NCBI RefSeq assembly: GCF_014653695.1
Contig: NZ_BNAR01000010.1
Location: 124,001 to 188,000, forward strand
Reading direction: 5' to 3'
From: Lentzea cavernae
GTDB taxonomy: Bacteria > Actinomycetota > Actinomycetes > Mycobacteriales > Pseudonocardiaceae
DNA length: 64,000 bases
Made by a program: the position numbers and the translations under genes. Below the pieces are notes generated by a model. The model saw only the letters and a list, made by a program, of their open reading frames with translations. It searched no databases and was not told the DNA's origin. Below are positions 1-8,800 of the stretch, in pieces (positions within the stretch are counted from its first letter, which is position 1; each line of letters starts with the position of its first letter).

Positions 1-124
1 ACGACGAGCCGCCCTGCCAGTCGTTGATCGTGCCCCAGATCGACTCGAGGGCGACCAGCGCGATCAGACCCATGCTGACGTACCCGGTGACCCGGACGTC
101 CTTCAGGTCGATGTAGATGTCCAA
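1..124 (-). CDS. N-terminal fragment of an unidentified protein (continues off the left edge)
   Basis: I do not recognise this gene. The minus-strand frame from a TTG at 122-124 is open to the window edge, and nearly every codon ends in G or C, as in real genes here. GGGGAG lies 8 nt before the TTG, which decides this start over others. The 41 visible residues begin with a charged stretch (DIYIDLKDVRVTGY) followed by a hydrophobic segment (SMGLIALVALESIW), which suggests a membrane protein. It begins 39 nt after the stop of the upstream oxidoreductase, so it probably belongs to the same operon. A sugar-transport permease is one possibility but is not shown by the sequence. Confidence 0.4.
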   Translation of the reverse strand, partial: MDIYIDLKDVRVTGYVSMGLIALVALESIWGTINDWQGGSS

Positions 125-163
125 CGCAAACGCTCCCCGGACACGGCGGACTCGGCGGGGAGA

Positions 164-1210
164 CTACCGCCCGAATCCGCAGCCCAGTTCCGCGAAGGTG
201 GCGATCTTCTCCGCGGCCCGCACGACCACCTCGTCGATGCCGTCGAGCACCACCCGGTCGCCGACGCGGCGGGCGGGCAGCGGCGGCACGTCGGCCTTGC
301 CGCACTGTTCGGCCACGGCGGTGAACGCCCGCGCGGCGGCCAGCGGCGCGACCAGCGGTTCGCCGGTCTGCCGGTGCCGGATGAGGTTCTCCAGGAGGTC
401 GACCGACGGTGCCACGGCCATGCGGTGGTCGTTGACCGTCAGCCTGTCGTCGTCGTACCACCAGACGGCCTGCCCGAGCGATCCGTGCACCAAGACAACC
501 GGTGGCAACGATGTCGCCGCGCAGAGCGTGGTGGCGACCACGACCGGAGGCGCGCCATCGGCCGTGACTCGCACACAGGCCGTGTCGTCCGCACTGATCG
601 TGTCGCGGCACCGGTACAGCTCCAACTCGACGGAGATGTCGGACCGTTCCTCGACATCGGCGAGAAGCAGCGCGTTCTGCAGCGCGTGTGCGAACGGGTT
701 CACGAGCGTCCCGTCCTCGCCTTGCCGTCCAGCCCACTCCGCACGCTCGTAATAGGAGTCCGTGCGCACCCAACGCCCTGCGGCGCCGATACCGGAGATG
801 TCCCCCAACGCACCGGAGCCGATCAACGAGCACAGGCGCCGGTACGACCCCGTCCCCTGCGTCTGGAACCCGACCTGGCACACGCGACCGAGCTTCTCGG
901 CCTGTGTGCGGATCTCGTCGAAGTCCGCCACCGACAGCACGGCCGGCTTCTCGACCAGCACGTCGCAGCCCAGTTCGAACGCCGCCAGCACGAGGTCGCG
1001 GTGCGTCGAGGGCGGTGAGGACACCACGACGACCTCGGGGTGCAGCTCGGCGGCCAGCGTCTGCAGGTCCGAATACGACGGCACCGGCACGTCGACGTCC
1101 GCCACGTCGACCACGCCGACGAACGTGGCGAGCCCGTCGTGGCCCAGCCGGACCAGGTTCTCCACGTGCCGCGCCCCATGCCCACGAGCACCGACCAGCG
1201 CAACACGCAT
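164..1210 (-). CDS. Gfo/Idh/MocA family oxidoreductase
   Basis: Predicted NAD(P)-dependent sugar or polyol dehydrogenase of the Gfo/Idh/MocA family, acting in the cytoplasm. The N-terminal Rossmann fold begins RVALVGARGHGARH, a variant of the usual GxGxxG loop. The family signature EKP follows in DVLVEKPAVL at about residue 90; its Lys is normally catalytic. The usual family length is 330-390 residues; this one has 348. The open frame extends 30 codons upstream, but the chosen ATG at 1210 starts directly at the Rossmann strand and follows a GAGAG stretch. A second family member lies 177 nt upstream on the same strand, suggesting a pathway that handles a sugar or inositol-like compound. The substrate cannot be read from sequence. 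Confidence 0.85.
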   Translation of the reverse strand: MRVALVGARGHGARHVENLVRLGHDGLATFVGVVDVADVDVPVPSYSDLQTLAAELHPEVVVVSSPPSTHRDLVLAAFELGCDVLVEKPAVLSVADFDEIRTQAEKLGRVCQVGFQTQGTGSYRRLCSLIGSGALGDISGIGAAGRWVRTDSYYERAEWAGRQGEDGTLVNPFAHALQNALLLADVEERSDISVELELYRCRDTISADDTACVRVTADGAPPVVVATTLCAATSLPPVVLVHGSLGQAVWWYDDDRLTVNDHRMAVAPSVDLLENLIRHRQTGEPLVAPLAAARAFTAVAEQCGKADVPPLPARRVGDRVVLDGIDEVVVRAAEKIATFAELGCGFGR

Positions 1211-1387
1211 CGCTCTCACCCTTCTCGGGCGGACTCCACCGCGCCCACCAGCATCAGCCGCCGTGCCTGGAATATCAATGCACCGCGCCAACCAAGACAC
1301 GTTTGCGACAGCTTCCGGGCAACAGCGGTCAACGCCGCCACCCGAACGGGCAATGGCGCGGGGAGCACGATGACCGCTAAGGGGTCC
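1211..1387. other. intergenic gap between two oxidoreductase genes
   Basis: 177 bases separate the two same-strand oxidoreductase genes. No convincing gene, hairpin or operator was seen. It may carry a secondary promoter for the downstream gene. Confidence 0.4.
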
Positions 1388-2653
1388 TCACCGGAGGTCG
1401 AGGACGTCGGCGACGTGGACCGGCTGCCCGGTCTCGAAACTGCGATTGGCGGCGAACCCGGTCAGCAGCGACAGCGCGCCGTCGTGGTGCGTCGCCTTGC
1501 GTCCCAACGGGTCCTCCTGCCCGGGCGGCCCGTACAGCGCGTCGACCATGCGCCGGTCGGCACCGCCGTGCCCGTCCCGGTCGTACTCCAGCGGGACGTC
1601 CTCGCGCTCCTCGAACAGCCGCTGCACCGAGAGCTTCGCCCAGCCCTGCTCCGGGTTGGCGGTGACGCCGTGCACCGACGGGTTCTGACTCGACACCCAC
1701 GAGTTCTCGACGACTTCGAGTTCGAGACGCCCCTTGCTGCCGTTGACCATCAGGCGGTAGCCCTCCCACGGCGAGTAGGCCGTGAGGTGGTAGGTCAGGT
1801 TCGCGCCGCTGGCGTAACGCACGAGCACGGACATGTCGTCCTCAATGGACACACCAGGTTCGAACGGGTTCTGGTCGCGCCGATAGCCGTCTTCGTGCTG
1901 TGCGTCGACGTAAAGCTTTTTGAGCCAGTCGTTCTGTTCCAGCTTCATGTCGAACCGCTCGTCCTGGGCGTAGCCGTGGCGCTTGCCGTTCTCCTCGCCG
2001 TAGAAGAACAACCGGCCGTGCGCGTACACGGTTTCGGGCACCGAACCGACCCACCAGTTGAGAAGGTCGAAGTGGTGGGTCGCCTTGTGCACCATCAGGC
2101 CACCGGAATTCGCCTTGTCGCGGTGCCAGCGGCGGAAGTAGTCGGCGCCGTGCCGGGTGTCGAGCAACCATTCGAAGTGCACGGAACCGATCTCGCCGAC
2201 AGCGCCGTCCGCGAGCAGCGCGCGCACCTTCTCGTGGACCGGGTTGTAGCGGTAGTTGAAGGTGACCGTGACGGTGCCGTCGTTGCGGTGCACGGCGTCG
2301 AGGATCCTGCGGGCCGACGGGACGTCCGTCGTCATCGGCTTCTCCGTCACGACGTCGCGGCCCGCGTCCAACGCCTCCACGACGTACTTCTCGTGGTGAC
2401 GGTCGACAGTGGTCACGACGACGACGTCGACGCGTTGTTCGTCCAGCATCTTCAGGAAGTCCCCGGCGTCATAGGCCGGAACCGGTTCCACACCCGATTC
2501 GGTGAGCCGGTCGTTGTGGACGTTCATCCTCGTGCGGTTCACGTCGGCGAACGCGACGAGCTCGCAAGTGCTCGCGTGCTCGACCGCGATGGCGTGGACG
2601 TGCCGCTCCGCCCGCGAGCCCGTGCCGACCACCGCGTAGCGCCTGCGAGCCAT
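1388..2653 (-). CDS. Gfo/Idh/MocA family oxidoreductase
   Basis: Second predicted NAD(P)-dependent dehydrogenase of the family, 421 residues. The N-terminus reads YAVVGTGSRAERH (dinucleotide loop), and the EKP signature occurs in DVVTEKPMTTD. The C-terminal half contains HKATHHFDLLNWW, typical of members acting on sugars or glycosides, where a His is part of the active site. A strong GGAGG lies 8-9 nt before the ATG. It follows a hairpin terminator (2677-2715) and so begins a new unit, running on toward the oxidoreductase at 164-1210. The two proteins are only distantly similar, so they are probably successive or partner enzymes rather than recent duplicates. Confidence 0.88.
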   Translation of the reverse strand: MARRRYAVVGTGSRAERHVHAIAVEHASTCELVAFADVNRTRMNVHNDRLTESGVEPVPAYDAGDFLKMLDEQRVDVVVVTTVDRHHEKYVVEALDAGRDVVTEKPMTTDVPSARRILDAVHRNDGTVTVTFNYRYNPVHEKVRALLADGAVGEIGSVHFEWLLDTRHGADYFRRWHRDKANSGGLMVHKATHHFDLLNWWVGSVPETVYAHGRLFFYGEENGKRHGYAQDERFDMKLEQNDWLKKLYVDAQHEDGYRRDQNPFEPGVSIEDDMSVLVRYASGANLTYHLTAYSPWEGYRLMVNGSKGRLELEVVENSWVSSQNPSVHGVTANPEQGWAKLSVQRLFEEREDVPLEYDRDGHGGADRRMVDALYGPPGQEDPLGRKATHHDGALSLLTGFAANRSFETGQPVHVADVLDLR

Positions 2654-2676
2654 TCGCGACCTCCTCCGGGTGAAAC

Positions 2677-2715
2677 GACAAGGCCGCGACCCGGAGTCCG
2701 AGTCGCGGCCTTGTC
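2677..2715 (-). terminator. hairpin terminator of the NlpC/P60-propeller gene
   Basis: A perfect 14-bp stem (GACAAGGCCGCGAC at 2677-2690 pairing with 2702-2715) encloses an 11-nt loop. It lies 12 nt after the stop of the minus-strand gene at 2727-4193. No U-tract follows, which is common in actinomycetes. It ends 24 nt before the next start at 2653, so it also separates the two transcription units. Confidence 0.8.
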
Positions 2716-2726
2716 ACGTGATCAGG

Positions 2727-4193
2727 TCAGCTGACCGTCTTGTCCCCCAGCACGGCCCACTGGCTCCAGCCCGCCTTCTCCTTGAAGAAGCGGCGGATCG
2801 GCTTGCCGTCGTCCGTGCGGGCGAAGACCTCGACGGTCTTCGTCTGCGCGTGGTACATCGCGGTCGGCGTCCCGGAGACCTTGGTGGTGCCGAGCCGCGC
2901 CCACGGGGTCCAGCCCTTGTCGGTGGCGCGGGAGTGCTCGACGTAGCCGCCCTCGCCGAGCTGCACGACGTCGATGGAGCCGGTCGTCGAGTTGAAGACC
3001 GCGGACGGCGTGCCGGTGCCCTTGCCGCCCAGCGTCGTCCACACGCCCGCCGCGTACTGCTCGACGCTGCCGGACTCGGTGCGCACGAAGACCTGGTCGA
3101 CGGCGGTGCTCGGGTCGCTGACGATCTTCTTGTCGCCCTGGTCGGCCCAGGTCGTGCCGTCCCACTTGATCAGCTTGCCGTCGGCGGAACGCGCGTAGAC
3201 GTCCTTGTCGGCGACGGCCGGGTCACCCTCGATCTTGCGGTCGCCGACCGGCGCCCACTTGTCCGTGAAGCGCAGCAGCGAGCCGTCCACGCCGCGGGCC
3301 AGGACCTCGACGGTCTTGGTGCTGTCGTTCCACACCAGCGTCGGCTCGCCCGCGACGGCCGTGTCGCCCAGCGCGAGCCACTGGCCGTCGACGCGGCGGT
3401 AGACCTTGCCGTCCGTGCCGCGCGCGAACACCTCGACGATCTTCGTCTGCGGGTTCATCAGCGCGACCGGGTCGCCGGCGAAGACCTCGGGACCGAGCTG
3501 CTGCCAGCCGCTCCAGCGACTGGTCTTGTGGAAGTTCGTGATCACCGTGCCGTCGACGCCGCGCGCGAAGATCTCGAGCTGCTGCTGGCCGGTGTTCGAG
3601 ATCTGCGGGCCCGAGCTGACGACGAGCTTGTCCGTCACCGGCGTCTCGCTGCCGGTGTCACCGCTGCCGGCCTCGACGATGTTGTTGTAGCGCAGCGGCA
3701 CGTACCGGCTGGCAGTGGCGGCGCTCCACACGCGCTGCACGGGCCTGCTGCCGTCCGGACCCGCCTGCTCGCGCACGATGGGGCGCGTCTTGGCCGCGTC
3801 CGCCCACCCGATGAACAGCGCGACGTGGTTGAGCCGGTCGTTGAGCGCGTCGCCGGGACGGAGGTCCTTCCAGTCGATGCGGTGCGCGACCTGCTCGAGG
3901 ATGTGCGTGGTGTAGGAGATGCGCAGGCCCCAGGCCATGGAGACGAAGCCGGAGCAGTCGGTGCGGTAGGCGCCGTACTTGTTGCCGAAGCAGTCGCTCT
4001 GGCTGTACGGCACGCGGGCGGCGAGCCAGGTGCGCGAGCGCGCCAGGACCTCGCTGCGAGTGACCTTCGAGTTGGCCTCGTACGCGCCGCAGAAGACTCC
4101 GCCCTCGGCCGCGACGGCCACGTCGGGCATGGCCAGCGTCGAGCCGAAAGTGATGGCCGCCGCTGCCACCGCCAACATCCCCCACCGTTTCAT
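2727..4193 (-). CDS. secreted NlpC/P60-like hydrolase with C-terminal PLL-type beta-propeller repeats
   Basis: Exported protein of 488 residues. The start at 4193 gives a clean signal peptide (MKRWGMLAVAAAAITFGS...AVAA); the open frame upstream is not convincing as coding. Residues about 45-200 form an NlpC/P60-like domain: the nucleophile Cys is in YRTDCSGFVSMAWGL and the His in LNHVALFIGW. From about residue 215 to the end come six or seven repeats built around VEVFARGTDGK-type strands with W-rich connectors, matching the PLL/tectonin-like propeller seen in secreted actinomycete proteins. A role in cell-wall or glycan-associated hydrolysis is inferred from the family. The neighbour at 4362-4823 carries only a related catalytic domain. 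Confidence 0.82.
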   Translation of the reverse strand: MKRWGMLAVAAAAITFGSTLAMPDVAVAAEGGVFCGAYEANSKVTRSEVLARSRTWLAARVPYSQSDCFGNKYGAYRTDCSGFVSMAWGLRISYTTHILEQVAHRIDWKDLRPGDALNDRLNHVALFIGWADAAKTRPIVREQAGPDGSRPVQRVWSAATASRYVPLRYNNIVEAGSGDTGSETPVTDKLVVSSGPQISNTGQQQLEIFARGVDGTVITNFHKTSRWSGWQQLGPEVFAGDPVALMNPQTKIVEVFARGTDGKVYRRVDGQWLALGDTAVAGEPTLVWNDSTKTVEVLARGVDGSLLRFTDKWAPVGDRKIEGDPAVADKDVYARSADGKLIKWDGTTWADQGDKKIVSDPSTAVDQVFVRTESGSVEQYAAGVWTTLGGKGTGTPSAVFNSTTGSIDVVQLGEGGYVEHSRATDKGWTPWARLGTTKVSGTPTAMYHAQTKTVEVFARTDDGKPIRRFFKEKAGWSQWAVLGDKTVS

Positions 4194-4361
4194 GCCGGTC
4201 ACGTTAGCAAGGCGGTGTGAAGTTTCAGTCCGGTCGAACGTCTTGTCTTGTGCCGGATCGGACAGGTTCACGGGAACCTCGAACGGGCGGTTGCTCACAG
4301 ATGGACCTGACCTTCCGGGGCGTGCGTCGTCGTCCGTTCATCGGCGGAACGGCCCATCCAG
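4194..4361. other. intergenic gap between the two NlpC/P60-like genes
   Basis: 168 bases between the start of the propeller protein and the end of the small paralogue, both on the minus strand. It probably holds the promoter of the larger gene. No clear hairpin or repeat was seen. Confidence 0.35.
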
Positions 4362-4823
4362 TTACTCCGACACGCTCAGGTACCGGCGCGGCACGTACAG
4401 CTCCGGCCCGGTCTCGTAGGGGTAGGTGACGGCGCGCAACCGCGTGCGCTGACCACCGGCCTGCTCATACGCCCAGTACCGGCCCGGTTCCTCCGCCCAC
4501 GCGGCGAAGATCACGACGTGCCGGGTCAGGTTGGTGCCGTCGGTGCGGATGACCACGTCGCCCGCCCGCAGGTCCTCGGCGGGGATCAGGGTGCTCACCA
4601 CGGCCAGGCCGCGGGTGTCGAAACCGCCGTGCCGGTCCTCCGGCCTTCCCGGCAGGCCCCACGCCATCGACACGAAGCCCGAGCAGTCGGCGCGGTAGAT
4701 GCCGTGCTCGTTCTGGTGGAACCTCGTCTGGTTGTACGGGACCGAGTCGCGCAGCCAGGAACACGCGCGCTCCACGATCTCGGAGCGGTGGATCAGGCGG
4801 CCGGCGGCACGTGCGGTGGTCAC
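4362..4823 (-). CDS. small NlpC/P60-like protein without signal peptide
   Basis: A 153-residue paralogue of the catalytic domain at 2727-4193. It keeps the Cys motif (YRADCSGFVSMAWGL at about residue 45) and a later His (LTRHVVIFAAW), then ends YVPRRYLSVSE, much like the end of the larger protein's catalytic domain. It has no signal peptide and no propeller. The GTG start lies 24 nt downstream of the GNAT gene's stop, so there is no room for a longer N-terminus. It appears co-transcribed with the acetyltransferase. A cytoplasmic amidase or peptidase role is inferred; export by another route cannot be excluded. Confidence 0.72.
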   Translation of the reverse strand: MTTARAAGRLIHRSEIVERACSWLRDSVPYNQTRFHQNEHGIYRADCSGFVSMAWGLPGRPEDRHGGFDTRGLAVVSTLIPAEDLRAGDVVIRTDGTNLTRHVVIFAAWAEEPGRYWAYEQAGGQRTRLRAVTYPYETGPELYVPRRYLSVSE

Positions 4824-4847
4824 GGCGCCATGGTCCGGACGGGACCT

Positions 4848-5360
4848 CTAAATCTCCTGCAAGCTCTCTACAAGGTCCGCGTCGGTGATCTCGGCGGTCA
4901 CCCAGGCCAGCGGGTAGCTCAGTTGCACGGAATCGGCGTCCCTGGTCAGCCGGACGCCCGGCAGGACCTTGCGCACCAGCGCGAGCATCGCGTGGTTGTC
5001 GGGCAGGACGTCGCCGTGCAGCACCGCGACGCCCATCCTGGCCGCGACCGACGTCAGCTCCTCCAGCAGCAGGCGGCCGACGCCGCGGCGCTGCCACAGG
5101 TCGACCACCGCGACCGCGATCTCCGCGCCGCGCTCACTGGTCTTGATCACCCGCGCGATGCCGATCGGGTCACCGCCGACGCGAGCGCACACGGCCGCGT
5201 GCCGTTCGCCGTCCACGTCGGAGAGCACCCGGCGCGCGGACGCGGTCAGCCGCGGCGTCGGCGAGTGGAAGCGCAGGTAGCGGCTGCGCGCGGACAGTCC
5301 TTCGAACACCGCGTCGACAGCTTCCGGCGCGGTGTCGCGGTCGAGCTCGGTGACGCGCAT
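4848..5360 (-). CDS. GNAT family N-acetyltransferase
   Basis: Predicted acetyl-CoA-dependent acyltransferase of 170 residues, the usual size for a single GNAT domain. The acetyl-CoA pyrophosphate loop is visible as QRRGVGRLLLEEL at about residue 90. The N-terminal YLRFHSP motif is common in actinobacterial members. The substrate is unknown. The gene starts at 5360, back to back with an HxlR regulator at 5437, and two palindromes lie in the 76-nt gap. It is therefore a likely target of that regulator. The small NlpC/P60 gene follows 24 nt downstream. Confidence 0.85.
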   Translation of the reverse strand: MRVTELDRDTAPEAVDAVFEGLSARSRYLRFHSPTPRLTASARRVLSDVDGERHAAVCARVGGDPIGIARVIKTSERGAEIAVAVVDLWQRRGVGRLLLEELTSVAARMGVAVLHGDVLPDNHAMLALVRKVLPGVRLTRDADSVQLSYPLAWVTAEITDADLVESLQEI

Positions 5361-5377
5361 GAGGACCTACCCCCTGG

Positions 5378-5392
5378 GTTCGGAATCCGAAC
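5378..5392. promoter_or_regulatory. palindromic operator 1 (GTTCGGA-N-TCCGAAC), likely HxlR site
   Basis: Perfect 7-bp inverted repeat with a one-base centre, in the divergent gap between the GNAT gene and the HxlR regulator. It shares GTTCG-N5-CGAAC with the second site 24 bp away. Assignment to the HxlR protein rests on position and the repeated palindrome. Confidence 0.65.
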
Positions 5393-5401
5393 TGTAGCTG
5401 A

Positions 5402-5416
5402 GTTCGAAAATCGAAC
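5402..5416. promoter_or_regulatory. palindromic operator 2 (GTTCGA-N3-TCGAAC), likely HxlR site
   Basis: Second inverted repeat, centred 24 bp from the first and sharing GTTCG-N5-CGAAC. It lies just upstream of a TATCCT sequence (5424-5429) that could be the -10 element of the HxlR gene, so it is suited to autoregulation. Confidence 0.65.
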
Positions 5417-5436
5417 GCAAGGGATATCCTGGTGTC

Positions 5437-5883
5437 ATGCCGTACTCGAACTTCGCGAGCATGCCCTGCACGCTGAGCCGCCCCGCGGCGTTGCTGGGCG
5501 AGCGCTGGACGCTGCTGCTGCTCCGCCAGATCTTCCTGGGCACCCGCCGCTTCGAGGACTTCCAGGCCACGATGGACATCTCGCGCAGCGTCCTGACCGA
5601 CCGGCTGAACGTGCTCCTGCAGGAGAACGTGCTCAAGCGCGTGCCCTACAGCGAGGACGGCCGCACACGGCACGAGTACCGCCTCACGGAGAAAGGCCGC
5701 GACCTCTACCCCGTGCTGATGGCGTTGCGCACGTGGGGCGAGAAGTGGATGGCTCCGGACGAGGAGGAGTCGTTCCACCTGCACCACCGCGACTGCGGCG
5801 GCGGTGTGCGGGCGAAGGTCGAGTGCACCGGGTGCGGCGCCGAACTGAGCGCGCGCGACGTGGAGGTGACGGCCAGGCAGTGA
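5437..5883 (+). CDS. HxlR family transcriptional regulator with C-terminal zinc-ribbon-like tail
   Basis: DNA-binding regulator of 148 residues. The winged helix is typical of HxlR proteins: it begins with the CTLSRPAALLGERWTLLLLR helix, continues with FLGTRRFEDFQ and ends with the wing DGRTRHEYRLTEKG. The N-terminal Cys in SMPCTLSRP may be a sensing residue, as in redox-responsive relatives; this is inference. After residue 118 the tail has an HLHHRDCGG...CTGCGAEL arrangement of His and Cys that could bind a metal. It is divergent from the GNAT gene, with two shared palindromes between them. It ends 6 nt before the convergent AfsR-like gene. Confidence 0.88.
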   Translation: MPYSNFASMPCTLSRPAALLGERWTLLLLRQIFLGTRRFEDFQATMDISRSVLTDRLNVLLQENVLKRVPYSEDGRTRHEYRLTEKGRDLYPVLMALRTWGEKWMAPDEEESFHLHHRDCGGGVRAKVECTGCGAELSARDVEVTARQ

Positions 5884-5889
5884 GCCCGA

Positions 5890-8800
5890 CTAGTCCGTCT
5901 CGAGGCTCGCACGCCACCCGGCGGCGCTCGTCCCCTCCAGTTCCCGCGCCTCCCTCGCCCCCAGCGACACGAACAACTCCGCGGCCCGCGACCACATCCC
6001 GTCGTCCGCGGTCGCCGCCGCAAGGTCCCGCATGGTGCGCGCCTGCCAGATCGGCAGCCCGAGCGCGGTCCACTGGTCGAGCGCGTCCGCGAGGAGGTCC
6101 GCCGCCTCGCCGTCACGCCCCCGCGCCAGGGCCAGCTCACCGAGCGTCCTGGTCATCAGCGCGACGCCGAACCGGTCGTGCTGACGCGTGCAGACCTCCA
6201 GGCACTCGGCCAGGAGGTCGTCCACGCCGTCCAGCGCGCCCGTCCGCAGCGACGCCTTCGCCAGCGACTGGACCGCGTACGTGGCACCGAGTTCGTCCCC
6301 GGCCTCGCGCAGGATCCGCTCGGCCTCCCGGCTCAGTTCCGCCGCCTCCGCGTACGTTCCCGCCGCACGGTGGCACAGGCTCAACGCGCGCAACGCCAAC
6401 GCCTCGCCTCGTCTGTCCTCCTGCACGCGGTACAGCTCCACGCAGCGTTCGAACGCTTTCCTGGCCTCGGCCAGATCACCGTGGTCTCGGTGGATCGCGC
6501 CGACGCCGTAGCTCGCGGCCGCGACGACACCGTCGTCCCCCAGCGCGATCGCCCTGTCGAGCAGCTCACGGGCCCGGCCGAACTCGGCGAGGTCGCGCAG
6601 GACCGTGCCCGTGCCGACGAGGGCGACGGCGAGCGTCCCTGCTTCGCCGATGTCCTCCGCGATGTCCGCCGCCTGCTCGAAGTGCGCGAGCGCCGCCGCG
6701 AAGTCGTCCTGCTCGTAGCGCAGCTGGCCGAGCCCGGCGAGCAGCACGGCCTCGGCCCGCCGGTTGCCGCGTTCGCGCACCGAGCGCAGCGCCACGAGGT
6801 GGGTGCGCTGCCAGTTGCCGAACTCGTTGCGCGCCGCGAAGGGCGACGACAGCAGCGACGTGATCACGGTGGTGGTCAGCTCGTCGACACCGAGGTCGTG
6901 CGCTCGTTCGACGGCACGCACGACCGCGTCCGTCTCGGAGTGCAGCCAGCCGGTCGGGTCCTCCTCGACGTCCTCCTCGAGCCGCGGGTCCACGTCGATC
7001 TCGGTGTGCAGGCGCGGCCGCAGCCCCAGCGTCACCCGCGGCAGCTTCCGCACCCCGGCCTCGACCAGCGCGAGCCAGGTCTCCAGCAGGCGCGTGACGG
7101 CCTCCGCGGCGGCTTCGCCCGACGCCTGCTCGGCGCCGAAGAGCTGCACGAGGTCGTGGAACCGGTAGCGCACCCGGCCGATCTGGTCGACACCGGCGAC
7201 GTCCACCAGCCGAAGGTCCACCAGGTGCTCCACGACGTCTTCCGCGTCGTACGGCGAGATGTCCAGCAACGGCGCCGCTACCCACGCGCCGAAGTCCGGC
7301 AGGTCGAGCACCGACAGCAGGTGGAAGGCCTTGCGGTGCAACGGGTCCAGTTCGGCGTAGGTCAGCCGGAGCGACGACCGGATGGCGAGGTCGCCCATCT
7401 CCAGTTCGTCGAGCCTTCGCCGTTCGTCGGACAGCCGCTCGGCGAGCGTCTTCAACGGCCAGTGCGGACGCGCCAGCAGCTTCGCCCCCGCCGCCCGCAA
7501 CGCGAGCGGCACACCACCGCACAGCCGCGCGATCCGGTGCGCCGCCTCGGGTTCCGCGGTGATCCGCCCGGGGCCGACGATCCGCCGAAGCATCTCGAGG
7601 CTGGTCTCCTCGCTGAGGAACCCGAGCTCGACCGGCTCGACGCCCTCGAGCCCGGTGAGCCTGCGACGGCTCGTGATGATGACGAAGCAGTTCGCGTTGC
7701 CCGGCAGCAACGGCCTGACCTGCGCCTCGCTGCGGGCGTTGTCGAGCACGATCACCAGCCGCCGGTCGGACACGGTGCGCCGGTACAGCTCGACGCGTTC
7801 GTCCGGTGCCGCCGGCTGGTCCTGGCCGGGAACGCCGAGCAGCGCGAGGAACCGGCCGACGACCTCCTGCGGTTCGAGGTCGCGCCCGCCGCCGCGCAGG
7901 TCCGCGAACAGCTGGCCGTCCGGGTACGACTTCCGCAGCAGGTGCGCGGCGTGCACGGCCAGTGCGGACTTGCCCGCGCCGCCGAAGCCGGACACCACCG
8001 CGGTCGGCGTCGCGGTGCCCTCGTCCCGCCCTTCGGTGAGACCCAGCACCTGCTTCAGCGCCTCCTGGCGTCCGATGAAGTCGCTGATGTCGGGCGGCAG
8101 GTGGTGCGGGACGACCTGGTGCGTGGTGACGGCGACGGGCGCCGCCACCACCGTCAGCTTCGGAGGAGAGGCTTCGACGGTGCCGTTGAGGATCTGAGCG
8201 TGCAGGTCGCGCAGCTTCTCGCCCGGTTCGATGCCGAGCTCGTCGAGCAGGTGCTCGCGCGCGTCGCGGTAGACCTGCAGCGCGTCCGCCTGCCGTCCGG
8301 CGCGGTGGAGCGCCCGCATGAGCAGCTCCCGCGTCTCCTCGCGCGTCGGATGGGCGTTGACCAGCGCGGACAGTCGCGTGATCGCGTCCTCGACCCGGTT
8401 CTGCGCGAGCTCGCAGCGCCCGAGTCCCTCCTCGGCACTGAGCCGGGACTCCTCCAGCGCGAGCGCGTGCCCGCGGGCGAACGGCGCGTCGACCCCGTGC
8501 AACGCCGGACCGCGCCACAACGAGAGGCCGTGCTGGTGGTGCGTGATCGCGGTGGCGTGGTCGCCGGACCGCTCCGCCTGCCGCGCCGTGGTCAGGTGCC
8601 GGTGGAACTCCTCGACGTCGCTGTCCAGGTCGAGGAGGTACCCCGGCGCCCTGGTGACCAGCGACTGGCCGACCGCGCGCCGCAACGACGACACGTAGGT
8701 GTGCACCAACGCACCCGCGGTCTGTGGCGGTGACTCCCCCCAGATCAGGTCGACCAGCCGTTCGACCGGTACGACCTGACGAGGCTGCAACAACAACGCG

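Noticed and set aside
6178..8733. Very long open frame (851 codons) on the plus strand opposite the AfsR-like gene
   Set aside because: In high-GC DNA the strand opposite a real gene is often open. The minus-strand protein has clear domains, and this one has none.
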